Below are positions 7,041-14,352 of a DNA stretch of 20,135 bases, one piece after another (within the stretch, counting starts at the first letter, position 1; each line of letters begins with the position of its first letter). The DNA lies in the NCBI GenBank assembly GCA_023427945.1, contig JAEYZR010000122.1:1-20135 (forward strand). Reading direction: 5' to 3'. The notes beneath the pieces are model-generated. The model saw only the letters and a program-made list of their open reading frames with translations. It did not search any database and had not been told where the DNA came from. The position numbers were made by a program, and so were the translations under genes. This DNA is from Pseudomonadota bacterium. Its GTDB lineage: Bacteria; Pseudomonadota; Gammaproteobacteria; Burkholderiales; Burkholderiaceae_B.

Positions 7041-8302
7041 GCTGATTTCTCGGAAATGCGTTGGATGTCGGCGCCCAGGGCGCGCAGCTTCACTTCCATC
7101 TGGTCGTAGCCGCGGTCCAGATGATAGATGCGGTCCACCACGGTGACGCCCTCGGCGGCCAGTCCGGCGATGACCAGGCCGGCAGATGCCCGCAGGTCGG
7201 TGGCCATGACGGCGGCGCCCGAGAGCTTCTGCACGCCGCGCACCACGGCGGTGTGGCCGTCGATGTTGATATCGGCGCCCAGACGCGAGAGCTCCTGCAC
7301 GTGCATGAAGCGGTTTTCGAATATGTTCTCGACAATCACGGCAGTGCCTTCGGCCACCGTGTTCAACGCCATGAATTGCGCCTGCATGTCGGTGGCAAAG
7401 CCCGGGTACTCGCGTGTGCGGATGTCCACGCAGCGTGCCCGGCCCTCCATGCGCGCGCGGACCCAGTCGGGACCGGTTTCGATCTGCAGGCCGGTGTCGC
7501 GCAGCTTGTCCAGCGTGGCGCCCAGGTGAGCGGGCTCGACGTTGCGCAGCGTGATATCGCCGCCGGTGGCGGCCACCGCGCACAGGAAGGTGCCGGCTTC
7601 GATACGGTCGGGAATCACCCGGAACTCGGCGCCGTGCAGGCTCGGGACGCCTTCGATCACGATGCGGTCGGTGCCGTGGCCCGTTATCTTCGCGCCCATC
7701 GCGATGAGCAGTTCGGCCAGATCCACGACTTCGGGTTCGCTCGCGGCGTTTTCCAGCACGGTCTGGCCTTCTGCCAGCACCGCCGCCATCAACAGGTTCT
7801 CGGTACCGGTGACTGTGACCATGTCGGTGCGTATGGAGGCACCCTTCAGGCGGCTCGCACGTGCCACGACGAAGCCGTGTTCGATGCTGATGTTCGCACC
7901 CAGCGCAGCCAGCCCCTTGATGTGCTGGTCGACCGGGCGTGTGCCGATCGCACAGCCGCCGGGCAGGCTCACGCGGGCCTCGCCAAAGCGCGCGAGCAGC
8001 GGCCCGAGCACCAGGATCGAGGCGCGCATGGTCTTCACCAGGTCATAGGGCGCTTCGAGCTTGTCGATGTCTGCCGTGCAGATTTCGACGCTGTCATCAT
8101 CGTTTCTGCGGGCGCTGGCGCCCATGCCCTGGAGCAGGCGCAGGGTCGTGGTGATGTCCTTCAGGTGCGGTACGTTGTGCAGCACCACCGGCTCGGCGGT
8201 GAGCAGGCTGGCGCACAGGATGGGGAGCGCGGCATTTTTGGCGCCCGAGACGGTGATTTCGCCTGTGAGCGCAACGCCGCCCCGGATTTCAAGCTTGTCC
8301 AT
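7037..8302 (-). CDS. murA: UDP-N-acetylglucosamine 1-carboxyvinyltransferase MurA
   Basis: MurA transfers enolpyruvate from PEP to UDP-GlcNAc, the first committed step of peptidoglycan synthesis, and is the target of fosfomycin. The 421-residue protein has the family start MDKLEIRGG, the substrate-binding VSGAKNAALPIL (Lys22, Asn23), and the active-site loop LPGGCAIGTRPVDQH with Cys117, so it is the fosfomycin-sensitive Cys type by motif. DMQAQFMALN and YPGFATD follow near the C-terminal part. I chose the ATG at 8302-8300, which shares one base with the ibaG stop (TGATG); a TTG one codon upstream is less likely. The ibaG-murA pairing also occurs in E. coli. Confidence 0.98.
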   Translation of the reverse strand: MDKLEIRGGVALTGEITVSGAKNAALPILCASLLTAEPVVLHNVPHLKDITTTLRLLQGMGASARRNDDDSVEICTADIDKLEAPYDLVKTMRASILVLGPLLARFGEARVSLPGGCAIGTRPVDQHIKGLAALGANISIEHGFVVARASRLKGASIRTDMVTVTGTENLLMAAVLAEGQTVLENAASEPEVVDLAELLIAMGAKITGHGTDRIVIEGVPSLHGAEFRVIPDRIEAGTFLCAVAATGGDITLRNVEPAHLGATLDKLRDTGLQIETGPDWVRARMEGRARCVDIRTREYPGFATDMQAQFMALNTVAEGTAVIVENIFENRFMHVQELSRLGADINIDGHTAVVRGVQKLSGAAVMATDLRASAGLVIAGLAAEGVTVVDRIYHLDRGYDQMEVKLRALGADIQRISEKSA

Positions 8303-8541
8303 CAACGTGCCTCGTATTCTGCCGGGGTTAGTGTGCGCATGGAAAGTGCGTGGATTTCAGCCTTCATGCGATCACCCAGGGCCGCATAGACCAGTTGGTG
8401 ACGCGCGATCGGGCGCTTGCCTTCGAAGGCCGTGCTGACGATGACGGCTTCGAAGTGCGAGCCGTCGCCCTGCACTTCGATATGCGTACAGGGCAGGCCG
8501 TCGACGATGTACTGGCGAACCTGTTCTGGGGTGGGCAACAT
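8302..8541 (-). CDS. ibaG: BolA-family protein, IbaG/YrbA type
   Basis: BolA-family proteins form Fe-S bridged complexes with monothiol glutaredoxins; IbaG is the acid-stress linked member next to murA. The 79-residue protein has the BolA fold signatures: VQGDGSHFEAVIVSTAFEG in the beta region, ARHQLVYAALGDRM with the conserved His region in the middle, and IHALSMRTLTPAEY at the end. The VxGDGSHF and TPAE blocks match IbaG better than BolA proper. It shares one base with murA and starts 6 bases after yadH, so it is inside the same operon. Whether it acts in iron or stress response here cannot be seen from sequence. Confidence 0.93.
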   Translation of the reverse strand: MLPTPEQVRQYIVDGLPCTHIEVQGDGSHFEAVIVSTAFEGKRPIARHQLVYAALGDRMKAEIHALSMRTLTPAEYEAR

Positions 8542-8547
8542 AGAACT

Positions 8548-9423
8548 TCAATTCCTGAGTTTATAGCCGCGGGCAAGCAGCCTGAGCGCGGCCAGCGATA
8601 GTAGGGCGAAGACCGCAGCGACGACGGCCAGACTGCGCCAGGGCGACACGTCCGATACCGCGAAGAATCCATAGCGGAAACCGTCGATGGTATAAAAAAT
8701 CGGATTCCAGTGCGATACGGCCTGCCAGAACGGCGGCAGCGTATGAATGGAGTAGAACACGCCGGACAAAAATGTGGCGGGCATGATGAGAAAGTTCTGG
8801 AAGGCCGCGAGCTGGTCGAATTTCTCCGACCACAGCCCGGCTATCAGCCCGAGCGAGCCCATGATGCCGCAGGACAGGACGCCGAACGTCAATATCCAGC
8901 CGGGGTGGGCGGGTGGCAGGGCCACGAAGAACAGCGCCACCAGCCATACACAGAGCCCCACGGCCAGGCCGCGCACGATGCTGGCCAGGGTGTAGGCCCA
9001 GAAGATTTCCCGGTGCGACAGGGGAGGGAGCAGCATGAAAACCAGATTGCCGGTGATCCGGCTCTGGATCAGGGAAGAGGACGGATTGGAGAACGCGTTC
9101 TGCAGCATGCTCATCATCATCAGTCCCGGGATCAGGAACGACGTGTAGGGCACGGCTCCGTAGACTTGCACCCGGTCCTGCAGCACCTGGGCGAAGACCA
9201 TCAGATAGAGCAGCGCCGTGATGACAGGCGCAGCGATGGTCTGGAAACTGACTTTCCAGAAACGCAGCAGCTCTTTGCGCAGCAGGGTGGGAAAGCCCGA
9301 GCCTGCTTCCAGGTTGGGCAGTACGCGCGGCGGCTGTGGGGCGAGCGCGGGCGAGGCTGTCTGGGACAGATCGCGTGGGGCGGCTTCGTCGAGCGGCGGG
9401 CGTGCGGTGCCGGCATTGCTCAT
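8548..9423 (-). CDS. yadH: ABC-2 type exporter permease, YadH-like
   Basis: This is the membrane half of an ABC-2 exporter. The 291-residue protein has a polar Pro/Ala-rich cytoplasmic N-terminus of about 45 residues, then six hydrophobic segments spaced as in ABC-2 permeases: IAAPVITALLYLMVFAQVL, the YTSFLIPGLMMMSMLQNAF block, the RGLAVGLCVWLVALFFVAL segment, LTFGVLSCGIMGSLGLIAG, FLIMPATFLSGVFYSI, and LAVVAAVFALLSLAALRLLA. FLSGVFYSIHTLPPFWQ and NPIFYTIDGFRYG are characteristic of the YadH/NodJ group. It overlaps yadG by 4 bases. Substrate is unknown; the E. coli homologue is also poorly defined. Confidence 0.92.
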   Translation of the reverse strand: MSNAGTARPPLDEAAPRDLSQTASPALAPQPPRVLPNLEAGSGFPTLLRKELLRFWKVSFQTIAAPVITALLYLMVFAQVLQDRVQVYGAVPYTSFLIPGLMMMSMLQNAFSNPSSSLIQSRITGNLVFMLLPPLSHREIFWAYTLASIVRGLAVGLCVWLVALFFVALPPAHPGWILTFGVLSCGIMGSLGLIAGLWSEKFDQLAAFQNFLIMPATFLSGVFYSIHTLPPFWQAVSHWNPIFYTIDGFRYGFFAVSDVSPWRSLAVVAAVFALLSLAALRLLARGYKLRN

Positions 9424-10211
9424 AAGGCCACCTCGGAAAGTACCTGCTGATTGTTATGCATGATGCGCACGAAGGCGTCTTCCAGATCGCCCCCGCCTTG
9501 TTTGATCAGGGCGGCGGTGCTGTCCAGGGCCACGATGCGGCCGGCCTTGAGCATGGCAATGCGGTTGCACAGCGCCTCTGCCTCTTCGAGATAGTGGGTG
9601 GTGAGCACGATGGTGTGTCCAGCCTTGTTCAGCCGGGAGATGAACTCCCAGAGTGTGCGCCGCAGGTCGACATCGACACCCGCCGTGGGTTCGTCAAGCA
9701 CGATGACAGGCGGACGATGCACCAGTGCCTGGGCCACCAGCACGCGGCGTTTCATGCCGCCCGACAGCGCCCTCATGTTGGTATCGGCCTTGTCCGACAA
9801 CCCCAGATTGAACAGTATTTCGTCGATCCAGTCGTCGTTCTTGCGCAGACCAAAATAGCCGGACTGGATGCGCAGGGTTTCCCTGACGGAAAAGAACGGG
9901 TCGTAGACCAGCTCCTGCGGGACCACGCCCAGGGCACGGCGCGCCGACCGGTAATCGGTGATGACGTCGTAGCCACAGACGGTTGCGCGGCCGGTGGTGG
10001 GCAGCGCCAGGCCTGCGAGCAGGGAGATCAGGGTGGTCTTGCCTGCGCCGTTGGGGCCGAGCAGACCAAAGAATTCGCCGTGCTCCACGGTCAGATCGAC
10101 GTGGTTGAGCGCGGGAAAGCCCGGTGTGGCCTTTTTGCCCAGAAGACTGCGCCAGCCGGCGGATCGCGGCGGATAGATCTTTGACAGGTTTTCTAGGGTG
10201 ACAGCGGACAT
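9420..10211 (-). CDS. yadG: ABC-2 type exporter ATP-binding protein, YadG-like
   Basis: This is the nucleotide-binding partner of the YadH-like permease. The 263-residue protein has all ATPase motifs: Walker A GPNGAGKTT (52-60), Q-loop VVPQE (97-101), signature LSGGMKRRV (149-157), Walker B VIVLDEPTAGVD (169-180) and H-loop His206 in LTTHYLEEAEAL. An insertion PPRSAGWRSLLGKKATPGFPAL near residues 14-35 precedes the first beta strands. The reading frame can start at a TTG (10217) two codons earlier, but ATG 10211 is favoured. It is the first gene of the long minus-strand housekeeping block, with a candidate promoter about 40 bases upstream. Confidence 0.95.
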   Translation of the reverse strand: MSAVTLENLSKIYPPRSAGWRSLLGKKATPGFPALNHVDLTVEHGEFFGLLGPNGAGKTTLISLLAGLALPTTGRATVCGYDVITDYRSARRALGVVPQELVYDPFFSVRETLRIQSGYFGLRKNDDWIDEILFNLGLSDKADTNMRALSGGMKRRVLVAQALVHRPPVIVLDEPTAGVDVDLRRTLWEFISRLNKAGHTIVLTTHYLEEAEALCNRIAMLKAGRIVALDSTAALIKQGGGDLEDAFVRIMHNNQQVLSEVAL

Positions 10212-10252
10212 AGGCAAGCGGAAAAGCCGCTGCGAGGTAGGGGGAATCAGCC

Positions 10253-10286
10253 ATTATATAAGGGCTGGCCGGGTTGACCCTTATAT
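10253..10286 (-). promoter_or_regulatory. Candidate promoter -10 box overlapping a 9-base inverted repeat upstream of yadG
   Basis: On the minus strand a perfect TATAAT lies at 10258-10253, giving a start point about 35 bases before the yadG ATG. No good TTGACA-like -35 is found at 16-18 bases; the best candidates are GGGTCA and GGTCAA. The -10 box overlaps an arm of the perfect inverted repeat ATATAAGGG (10256-10264) and CCCTTATAT (10278-10286) with a 13-base spacer. A repressor or activator bound to this repeat would touch the promoter directly. It is also AT-rich compared with its surroundings. This is the only obvious promoter candidate for the whole his-mur-tat block. Confidence 0.45.
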
Positions 10287-10327
10287 CCCCCATCGGCAGT
10301 CCGGGATGGGCGGGTGCAGAATGCGCG

Positions 10328-11314
10328 TCAGCTGACCTTGATGTCGGCCCCCCGGACCAGGTTGCCCCATTTGGTCACTTCCGAGTCGACGAACTGCGAA
10401 TAGGTCGTCGCCGCCATCGTGGGGTCGGGCACCATGACGATGCTGGCCAGGAACTCGACGACCTGGGGTTGCGACGTGAGCGCCACGAGCGACTTGTTCA
10501 GCCGGGCGACCACTTCCGGATCCATGCCGGGGCTGCCGCTCAGGCCGTACCAGGCCGCGGCGTCAAGATCCGGGTAGCCTTGCTGGGCGAACGTAGCAAT
10601 ATCTGGCAAGGTGGGAAAGCGTTCCTGCGCGGTCAGTCCGATGACCTTGAGCAGTCCGCCCCGGTATTGCGCCGCGTGCGAGGACAGGTTGTCGCACACC
10701 GCCGTGAGCGTGCCCCCCAGAAGATCGGCCTGTGCGGGCGCGGAGCCCCGATAGGAGACGTGCTGCATGGGAATATCCAGCGCGCGGCCGATCATGGCAC
10801 CCGTGAGATGGCCGACGCTGCCGATGCCGCCCGAACCGTAGAACACGGGCTGGCCGGTCGACCTGGTATGGGCGATGAGTTCCTCGGCGTTGTCGAATGG
10901 CGCGTCGGCGCGCACCATCATGGCCATCGGGCCCTTGCTGATCAGGCCGATGTGCGTGAAGTCGCGCATCGGGTCATAACCCAGTTCCGACGCCGGGTAC
11001 AGGTTGGGCGCTACCCCATGCGCGGCGGAACTGGTGGCGATCAGCGTATAGCCGTCGCCCGGCGATTTCGCCACATATTGCGTACCGATGCGTCCCCCCG
11101 CACCGCTGCGGTTTTCCACCACGAAGGGCACACCGAATTCGTTGCTCATGTGCGAGGCGATCCGGCGGGCCAATGCGTCCAGCGATCCCCCCGGCGCGAA
11201 GGCCACGATGATGCGAACCGGCTTCGTGGGCCAGCTCTGCGCACGAGCAAGCATGGGTAAGGCCAACATGGCACTGCTGGCGGCGACAAAACGCCGACGT
11301 GAGAGCATGGACAT
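10328..11314 (-). CDS. Tripartite tricarboxylate transporter-type solute-binding protein (TctC/Bug family) with Tat-like signal
   Basis: Bug proteins are periplasmic receptors, usually for carboxylic acids, very numerous in Bordetella and relatives. The 328-residue product starts MSMLSRRRFVAASSAMLALPMLARAQS: an SRRRF twin-arginine-like motif, a hydrophobic core and an ARA cleavage site near residue 25. Mature motifs typical of Bug proteins are KPVRIIVAFAPGGSLDALAR (31-50), VVENRSGAGGRIG (65-77), SPGDGYTLI (84-92) and YGSGGIGSVGHL. The ATG at 11314 has a GAGG 7 bases upstream; a second in-frame ATG follows two codons later. No membrane subunits (TctA/TctB) are nearby, as is common for orphan Bug genes. 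It lies 58 bases after the dioxygenase gene, so ligand and dioxygenase substrate may be related (inference). Confidence 0.9.
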   Translation of the reverse strand: MSMLSRRRFVAASSAMLALPMLARAQSWPTKPVRIIVAFAPGGSLDALARRIASHMSNEFGVPFVVENRSGAGGRIGTQYVAKSPGDGYTLIATSSAAHGVAPNLYPASELGYDPMRDFTHIGLISKGPMAMMVRADAPFDNAEELIAHTRSTGQPVFYGSGGIGSVGHLTGAMIGRALDIPMQHVSYRGSAPAQADLLGGTLTAVCDNLSSHAAQYRGGLLKVIGLTAQERFPTLPDIATFAQQGYPDLDAAAWYGLSGSPGMDPEVVARLNKSLVALTSQPQVVEFLASIVMVPDPTMAATTYSQFVDSEVTKWGNLVRGADIKVS

Positions 11315-11372
11315 ACGTGTACCTCGCGTGAGTGGTGGACGGAGAAAGCGGCAACGCGATGCAGCCTGTGGT

Positions 11373-12467
11373 TCAGGCCGCCACGGCAGGATGGGTGATG
11401 GCCGCCTTGCCCAGCACGGCCCCCCCGCGCAGGGCGCCAGGTTCGCTGCTGCCCCACTGCACGACATGTCCGGGGGGCAGGGCGCGGCTGAAAGGCACGG
11501 CCAGCCAGATGCGGAACAGCATCCGGCGCGCGCCCGAAGTGGGGTCATCGGAAAAGGCGGTGCGACCGTGATAGGTCACGTGCTGATTCATGAACTGCAT
11601 GTCGCCCGGGGTGAACGCGAGTTGCAGGTGCACGTTTTCGGCGACCTCATGCAACAGGTCGAGGGCTTCGTTCTGCCTGGCGCTCAGGCGGGGAACGCCT
11701 GCGACTTCCTGGGCCTGGTTGACGTAGGTGCGCGAATACTGGCTGGTGAACTTGCCGTCCGGACCGAAGGCGAAGACCGGCATGGCAAAGACGTTGTCCT
11801 CGCGCTGGCCCTCTTCGTCTGTCGGCCGCATGCGCCAGTAGGGGTGGTAGAGCTCGCGCAGCAGGTCGGGCCGCAGGCGGCCGATCTCGTTGTGCAGGGT
11901 GACGCTGGAGACGATCTTCGAGTGGCCGCCATCGATGGCGTTGCTGCTGCACATCAAGACCAGCAGGTCGGTCTTGTCGGAGTGAAAGCGCAGGGCGCCC
12001 GCGGATCGGGAAATGGTTCTGGCGGTCTTCACCGGGCCGGGGTCGTTGTAGCCCAGCGCCTTGCCACCGGTGTTGTCCTGGATGTAGCCCACGATCTCGC
12101 CCGCAGCGGTCTGATAGACCGGCGTGCCCAGGTTGGCGCACAGGCCCCAGAAAATGCGCTTCTGGTCGTCCTCATCGATGCGCTCGACGGGCAGGCCGCC
12201 CAGCCGTACCAGACCGGGCCCTTCTTCGAGCTGCACGGCCAGCCATTGAAGAACGTCGGCAAGTCCGGGGATCTGGAACTGCGCGGCATCGAAACCCTCG
12301 GTAGGCCCGCCGGCGGCCCGCAATCGGGCGGCGGCGGCGAGCAGGACTTCGATCTCCTGCCCGGTGAGCTGTCTGCGCCATGTGGGGTCTGCTTCGAGCT
12401 GCTTGCCCGTCCAGGCCGCAGGACCCGTGATGGGCTGCAACATCGATTCGTCGAATTTCCATTCCAT
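11373..12467 (-). CDS. TauD/TfdA-family Fe(II)/2-oxoglutarate-dependent dioxygenase
   Basis: Enzymes of this family hydroxylate an organic substrate with O2 and 2-oxoglutarate, often cleaving sulfonates, aryloxyacids or betaines. The 364-residue protein shows the facial triad: His162 and Asp164 in LRFHSDKTDLL, and distal His300 in NQHVTYHGRTAF, followed by an Arg cluster RRMLFRIW (314-321) that would bind 2-oxoglutarate. It is longer than TauD (about 283 residues), with about 90 extra N-terminal residues. I start at ATG 12467 because AGAGGAG lies 9 bases upstream; the frame is open 16 codons further. The true substrate is unknown; the neighbouring monooxygenase and Bug protein suggest catabolism of an exogenous compound. 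Confidence 0.88.
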   Translation of the reverse strand: MEWKFDESMLQPITGPAAWTGKQLEADPTWRRQLTGQEIEVLLAAAARLRAAGGPTEGFDAAQFQIPGLADVLQWLAVQLEEGPGLVRLGGLPVERIDEDDQKRIFWGLCANLGTPVYQTAAGEIVGYIQDNTGGKALGYNDPGPVKTARTISRSAGALRFHSDKTDLLVLMCSSNAIDGGHSKIVSSVTLHNEIGRLRPDLLRELYHPYWRMRPTDEEGQREDNVFAMPVFAFGPDGKFTSQYSRTYVNQAQEVAGVPRLSARQNEALDLLHEVAENVHLQLAFTPGDMQFMNQHVTYHGRTAFSDDPTSGARRMLFRIWLAVPFSRALPPGHVVQWGSSEPGALRGGAVLGKAAITHPAVAA

Positions 12468-12790
12468 TGTCGGTATCTCCTCTTTTGGCGACGCATGCGC
12501 CGGGTGGTCGACCATTCGTAAAGCGAGGGTTCTGACGACAAGGACTGAGGCGATACGTCAGGTCGATGGAGCAAACTCTGACGGACAGCACCGCAAATCG
12601 AAATTCGCGGTTTCTGAGGCATTCGTTCGGAAAATTGGGCGCACGCATGGTGGTGCACAACGCTCACCAGGACGGTGCGCGCAGATGATGGCGGGGCTAT
12701 TGTGGTGCGGCTTTTGCACGCAACGGTGCCATGTGGCCGTTGCGTGCACGCGCAGTCTTCGAGGCGACAGCGTCACACTGTCGCTGCGGG
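12468..12790. other. 323-base non-coding gap between the two oxygenase genes
   Basis: No gene is supported here; the reading frames crossing it lack ribosome-binding sites and family features. Besides the 12-base inverted repeat listed separately, there is a quasi-palindrome at 12591-12610 (CCGCAAAT-CGAA-ATTCGCGG, one mismatch in eight pairs), lying about 125 bases before the dioxygenase start and operator-like. The gap is long enough for a promoter of the dioxygenase gene; I could not pick a convincing -35/-10 pair by eye. Confidence 0.5.
12715..12748. repeat. Perfect 12-base inverted repeat downstream of the flavin monooxygenase gene
   Basis: TGCACGCAACGG (12715-12726) is repeated inverted as CCGTTGCGTGCA (12737-12748) with a 10-base spacer. 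On the minus strand it starts 43 bases after the monooxygenase stop codon and would fold into a stable GC-rich hairpin. The bases after it on that strand are AAAAGCC, not a U-run, so it is not a textbook intrinsic terminator; it may end or protect the upstream transcript, or be a dyad operator for the dioxygenase gene. Confidence 0.7.
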
Positions 12791-14047
12791 TCAACCGGTC
12801 TGTTTCTCGTACGACAGATAATCCAGATGGATGCCGATGTGGTCGCCGATGTATTTCGCGTCGTGCCAGACACCCCAGATGAAGGACGACGAGCGGTTCG
12901 ACTGGTTCGGCAGGCCCAGGAAGTAGATGCCTTTCTCTGGCGTGATGCCGCGCTTGTGCACCGGATAGCCCTTCTCGTCGAAGATATCCAGCTCGATGAA
13001 GCTGTAGTCCACTTTGAAGCCCGTTGCCCAGACGATGGAGGTGATGCCTGCTTCGGCCAGGTTCAGGCTGAGAATGGGGCGGGTCAGGCAGTCAGGATCG
13101 TCGAGCAACTTCCAGGCTTCGGGTTCGGGCGGCAAGTCCAGGCCGTTCTGTTCGATGTAGGCATCGGCCTCGCGCAGCACTTCGAAATAGTCCTCGTCGC
13201 CTTGCGCAATGTTCCTGGCCAGGCCCTCCTCGAAAGTCATCACGCCGTTTTCGAAGCTGCGGGTGATTCCCACCAGGTTGATTCCCGCGTGCGCCAGGCG
13301 GCGGAAGTCGATGGTCCGACCGTTGTCGTAGCCGCTGACGGCAAAGGCGACGTGCTCGCGCTTGGGCTTTTTCTTGACTTCGTCCCACATGCCCAACGCG
13401 CCCAGCCACCAGCAGTAGTCACGTTCACGATAGGCGCGGGGCGGACGGTAGTGTTCGCCGACGGACAGGTAGACGGTTCTGCCGGCTGCACGCAGTTCCT
13501 CGGCGATCTGCGAGCCCGACGCGCCAGCGCCCACCACCAGCACGGCGCCTTCGGCGAGTTGTCCGGGATTCTTGTAGGCCGACGAGTGAACCTGCTGGAT
13601 GCCGGCCTGCTCGGGCACGATATGGGGATAACTGGGTATCTGGAAGGCGCCGGTCGCCGTGATCACATGCTGGGCTTCGATCACGCCTTCCGATGTCGTC
13701 ACCGTGAACCCCGGACGCTTCTCGTTGCGTTGCACGCGCAGCACTTCGACGCCTGTTCGCACCGGTGCTTCAATCATTCTGGCGTAGTCTTCGAAGTATT
13801 TGGCCATGCGCTCCTTGGGCGGAAACACGTCGGGGCCGACATTGTCAAACTTCAGGCCGGGGAATCGGTCGTGCCATGCGGGGCCGTTGGCGACCAGCGA
13901 ATCCCAGCGCTCGGAGCGCCAGCGTTCGGCGATGCGTTTGCGTTCAAGCACGATGTGCGCAATGCCCGACTTGCCCAGATGCTCGCTCATGGCGATGCCC
14001 GCCTGGCCTGCACCGATCACCACAGTATTGGTTTTTTCCACTGACAT
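12791..14047 (-). CDS. Flavin-containing monooxygenase-like FAD/NAD(P) oxidoreductase
   Basis: The 418-residue protein has the two-dinucleotide fold of class B flavin monooxygenases: FAD-binding VVIGAGQAGIAMSEHL (Gly12-Gly17), a second NAD(P)-type VLVVGAGASGSQIAEEL (Gly173-Gly178), and the late IVWATGFKVDYSFI block (338-350). The linker GIQQVHSSAYKNP (149-161) resembles a degenerate FMO fingerprint. Conserved YFLGLPNQSNRSSSFIWGV near the end is typical of the CzcO/YUCCA-like group. Such enzymes insert oxygen at N, S or carbonyl carbons. The ATG at 14047 has AGGA about 8 bases upstream; the 25 in-frame codons before it lack family similarity. It faces away from the ABC ATPase gene at 14353 and is followed by the dioxygenase gene. 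Confidence 0.88.
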   Translation of the reverse strand: MSVEKTNTVVIGAGQAGIAMSEHLGKSGIAHIVLERKRIAERWRSERWDSLVANGPAWHDRFPGLKFDNVGPDVFPPKERMAKYFEDYARMIEAPVRTGVEVLRVQRNEKRPGFTVTTSEGVIEAQHVITATGAFQIPSYPHIVPEQAGIQQVHSSAYKNPGQLAEGAVLVVGAGASGSQIAEELRAAGRTVYLSVGEHYRPPRAYRERDYCWWLGALGMWDEVKKKPKREHVAFAVSGYDNGRTIDFRRLAHAGINLVGITRSFENGVMTFEEGLARNIAQGDEDYFEVLREADAYIEQNGLDLPPEPEAWKLLDDPDCLTRPILSLNLAEAGITSIVWATGFKVDYSFIELDIFDEKGYPVHKRGITPEKGIYFLGLPNQSNRSSSFIWGVWHDAKYIGDHIGIHLDYLSYEKQTG

Positions 14048-14352
14048 TTTTTTTCCTAAGAAGTATCGAGATCTGCTGTTCAGTTCGAGATGATCGAGCT
14101 GCGGCTGTGTGACCGAAGGCATGAGCGCGTTTGCTCATCGATGCGGCGCAGTGTGGGCCAGAAAAACAGACTTGATAACTTGGTTTTTTGGACGCGGGGC
14201 TTAGGAAAAAGCAAATCACTCCGAGTGGCGGGTCTGACGCCGGGCTGGTGCGCACCTCGTTTTTTCCGATGGCCCGCATCAATATCCACAAACGGCTGAC
14301 GCGCCCGGGTTCACGTATTCTGGCCACTGACTCAGTCCAGCCCAGAGCCGCC
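14048..14352. promoter_or_regulatory. Divergent intergenic region with operator-like repeats
   Basis: This 305-base gap separates the divergently read monooxygenase and ABC ATPase genes and must hold control sites for at least one of them. Visible are an inverted repeat ATGAGC-N6-GCTCAT (14121-14138) and three copies of TCGAG(A/C)T at 14066-14072, 14085-14091 and 14094-14100 close to the monooxygenase start. Runs of T and A at 14161-14190 and 14204-14214 are AT-rich for this genome. No regulator gene is adjacent and no clear -35/-10 pair could be picked. Confidence 0.4.

Noticed and set aside
7041..7583. 181-codon N-terminal extension of HisG
   Set aside because: It lies inside murA in another frame and is Arg/Gly-rich noise; MIDTGKVLTLALSKGR is a normal HisG start.
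7061..8389. 442-codon plus-strand open frame across murA
   Set aside because: It is antisense to murA, which has full motifs. Its composition (His, Gln and Asp rich) and lack of any domain are typical of frame shadows in GC-rich DNA.
10274..11260. 328-codon plus-strand open frame across the Bug receptor gene
   Set aside because: Antisense to the receptor, which has a signal peptide and family motifs.
11315..11548. N-terminal extension of the Bug receptor
   Set aside because: The signal peptide at 11314 with GAGG upstream defines the start; an extension would bury it.
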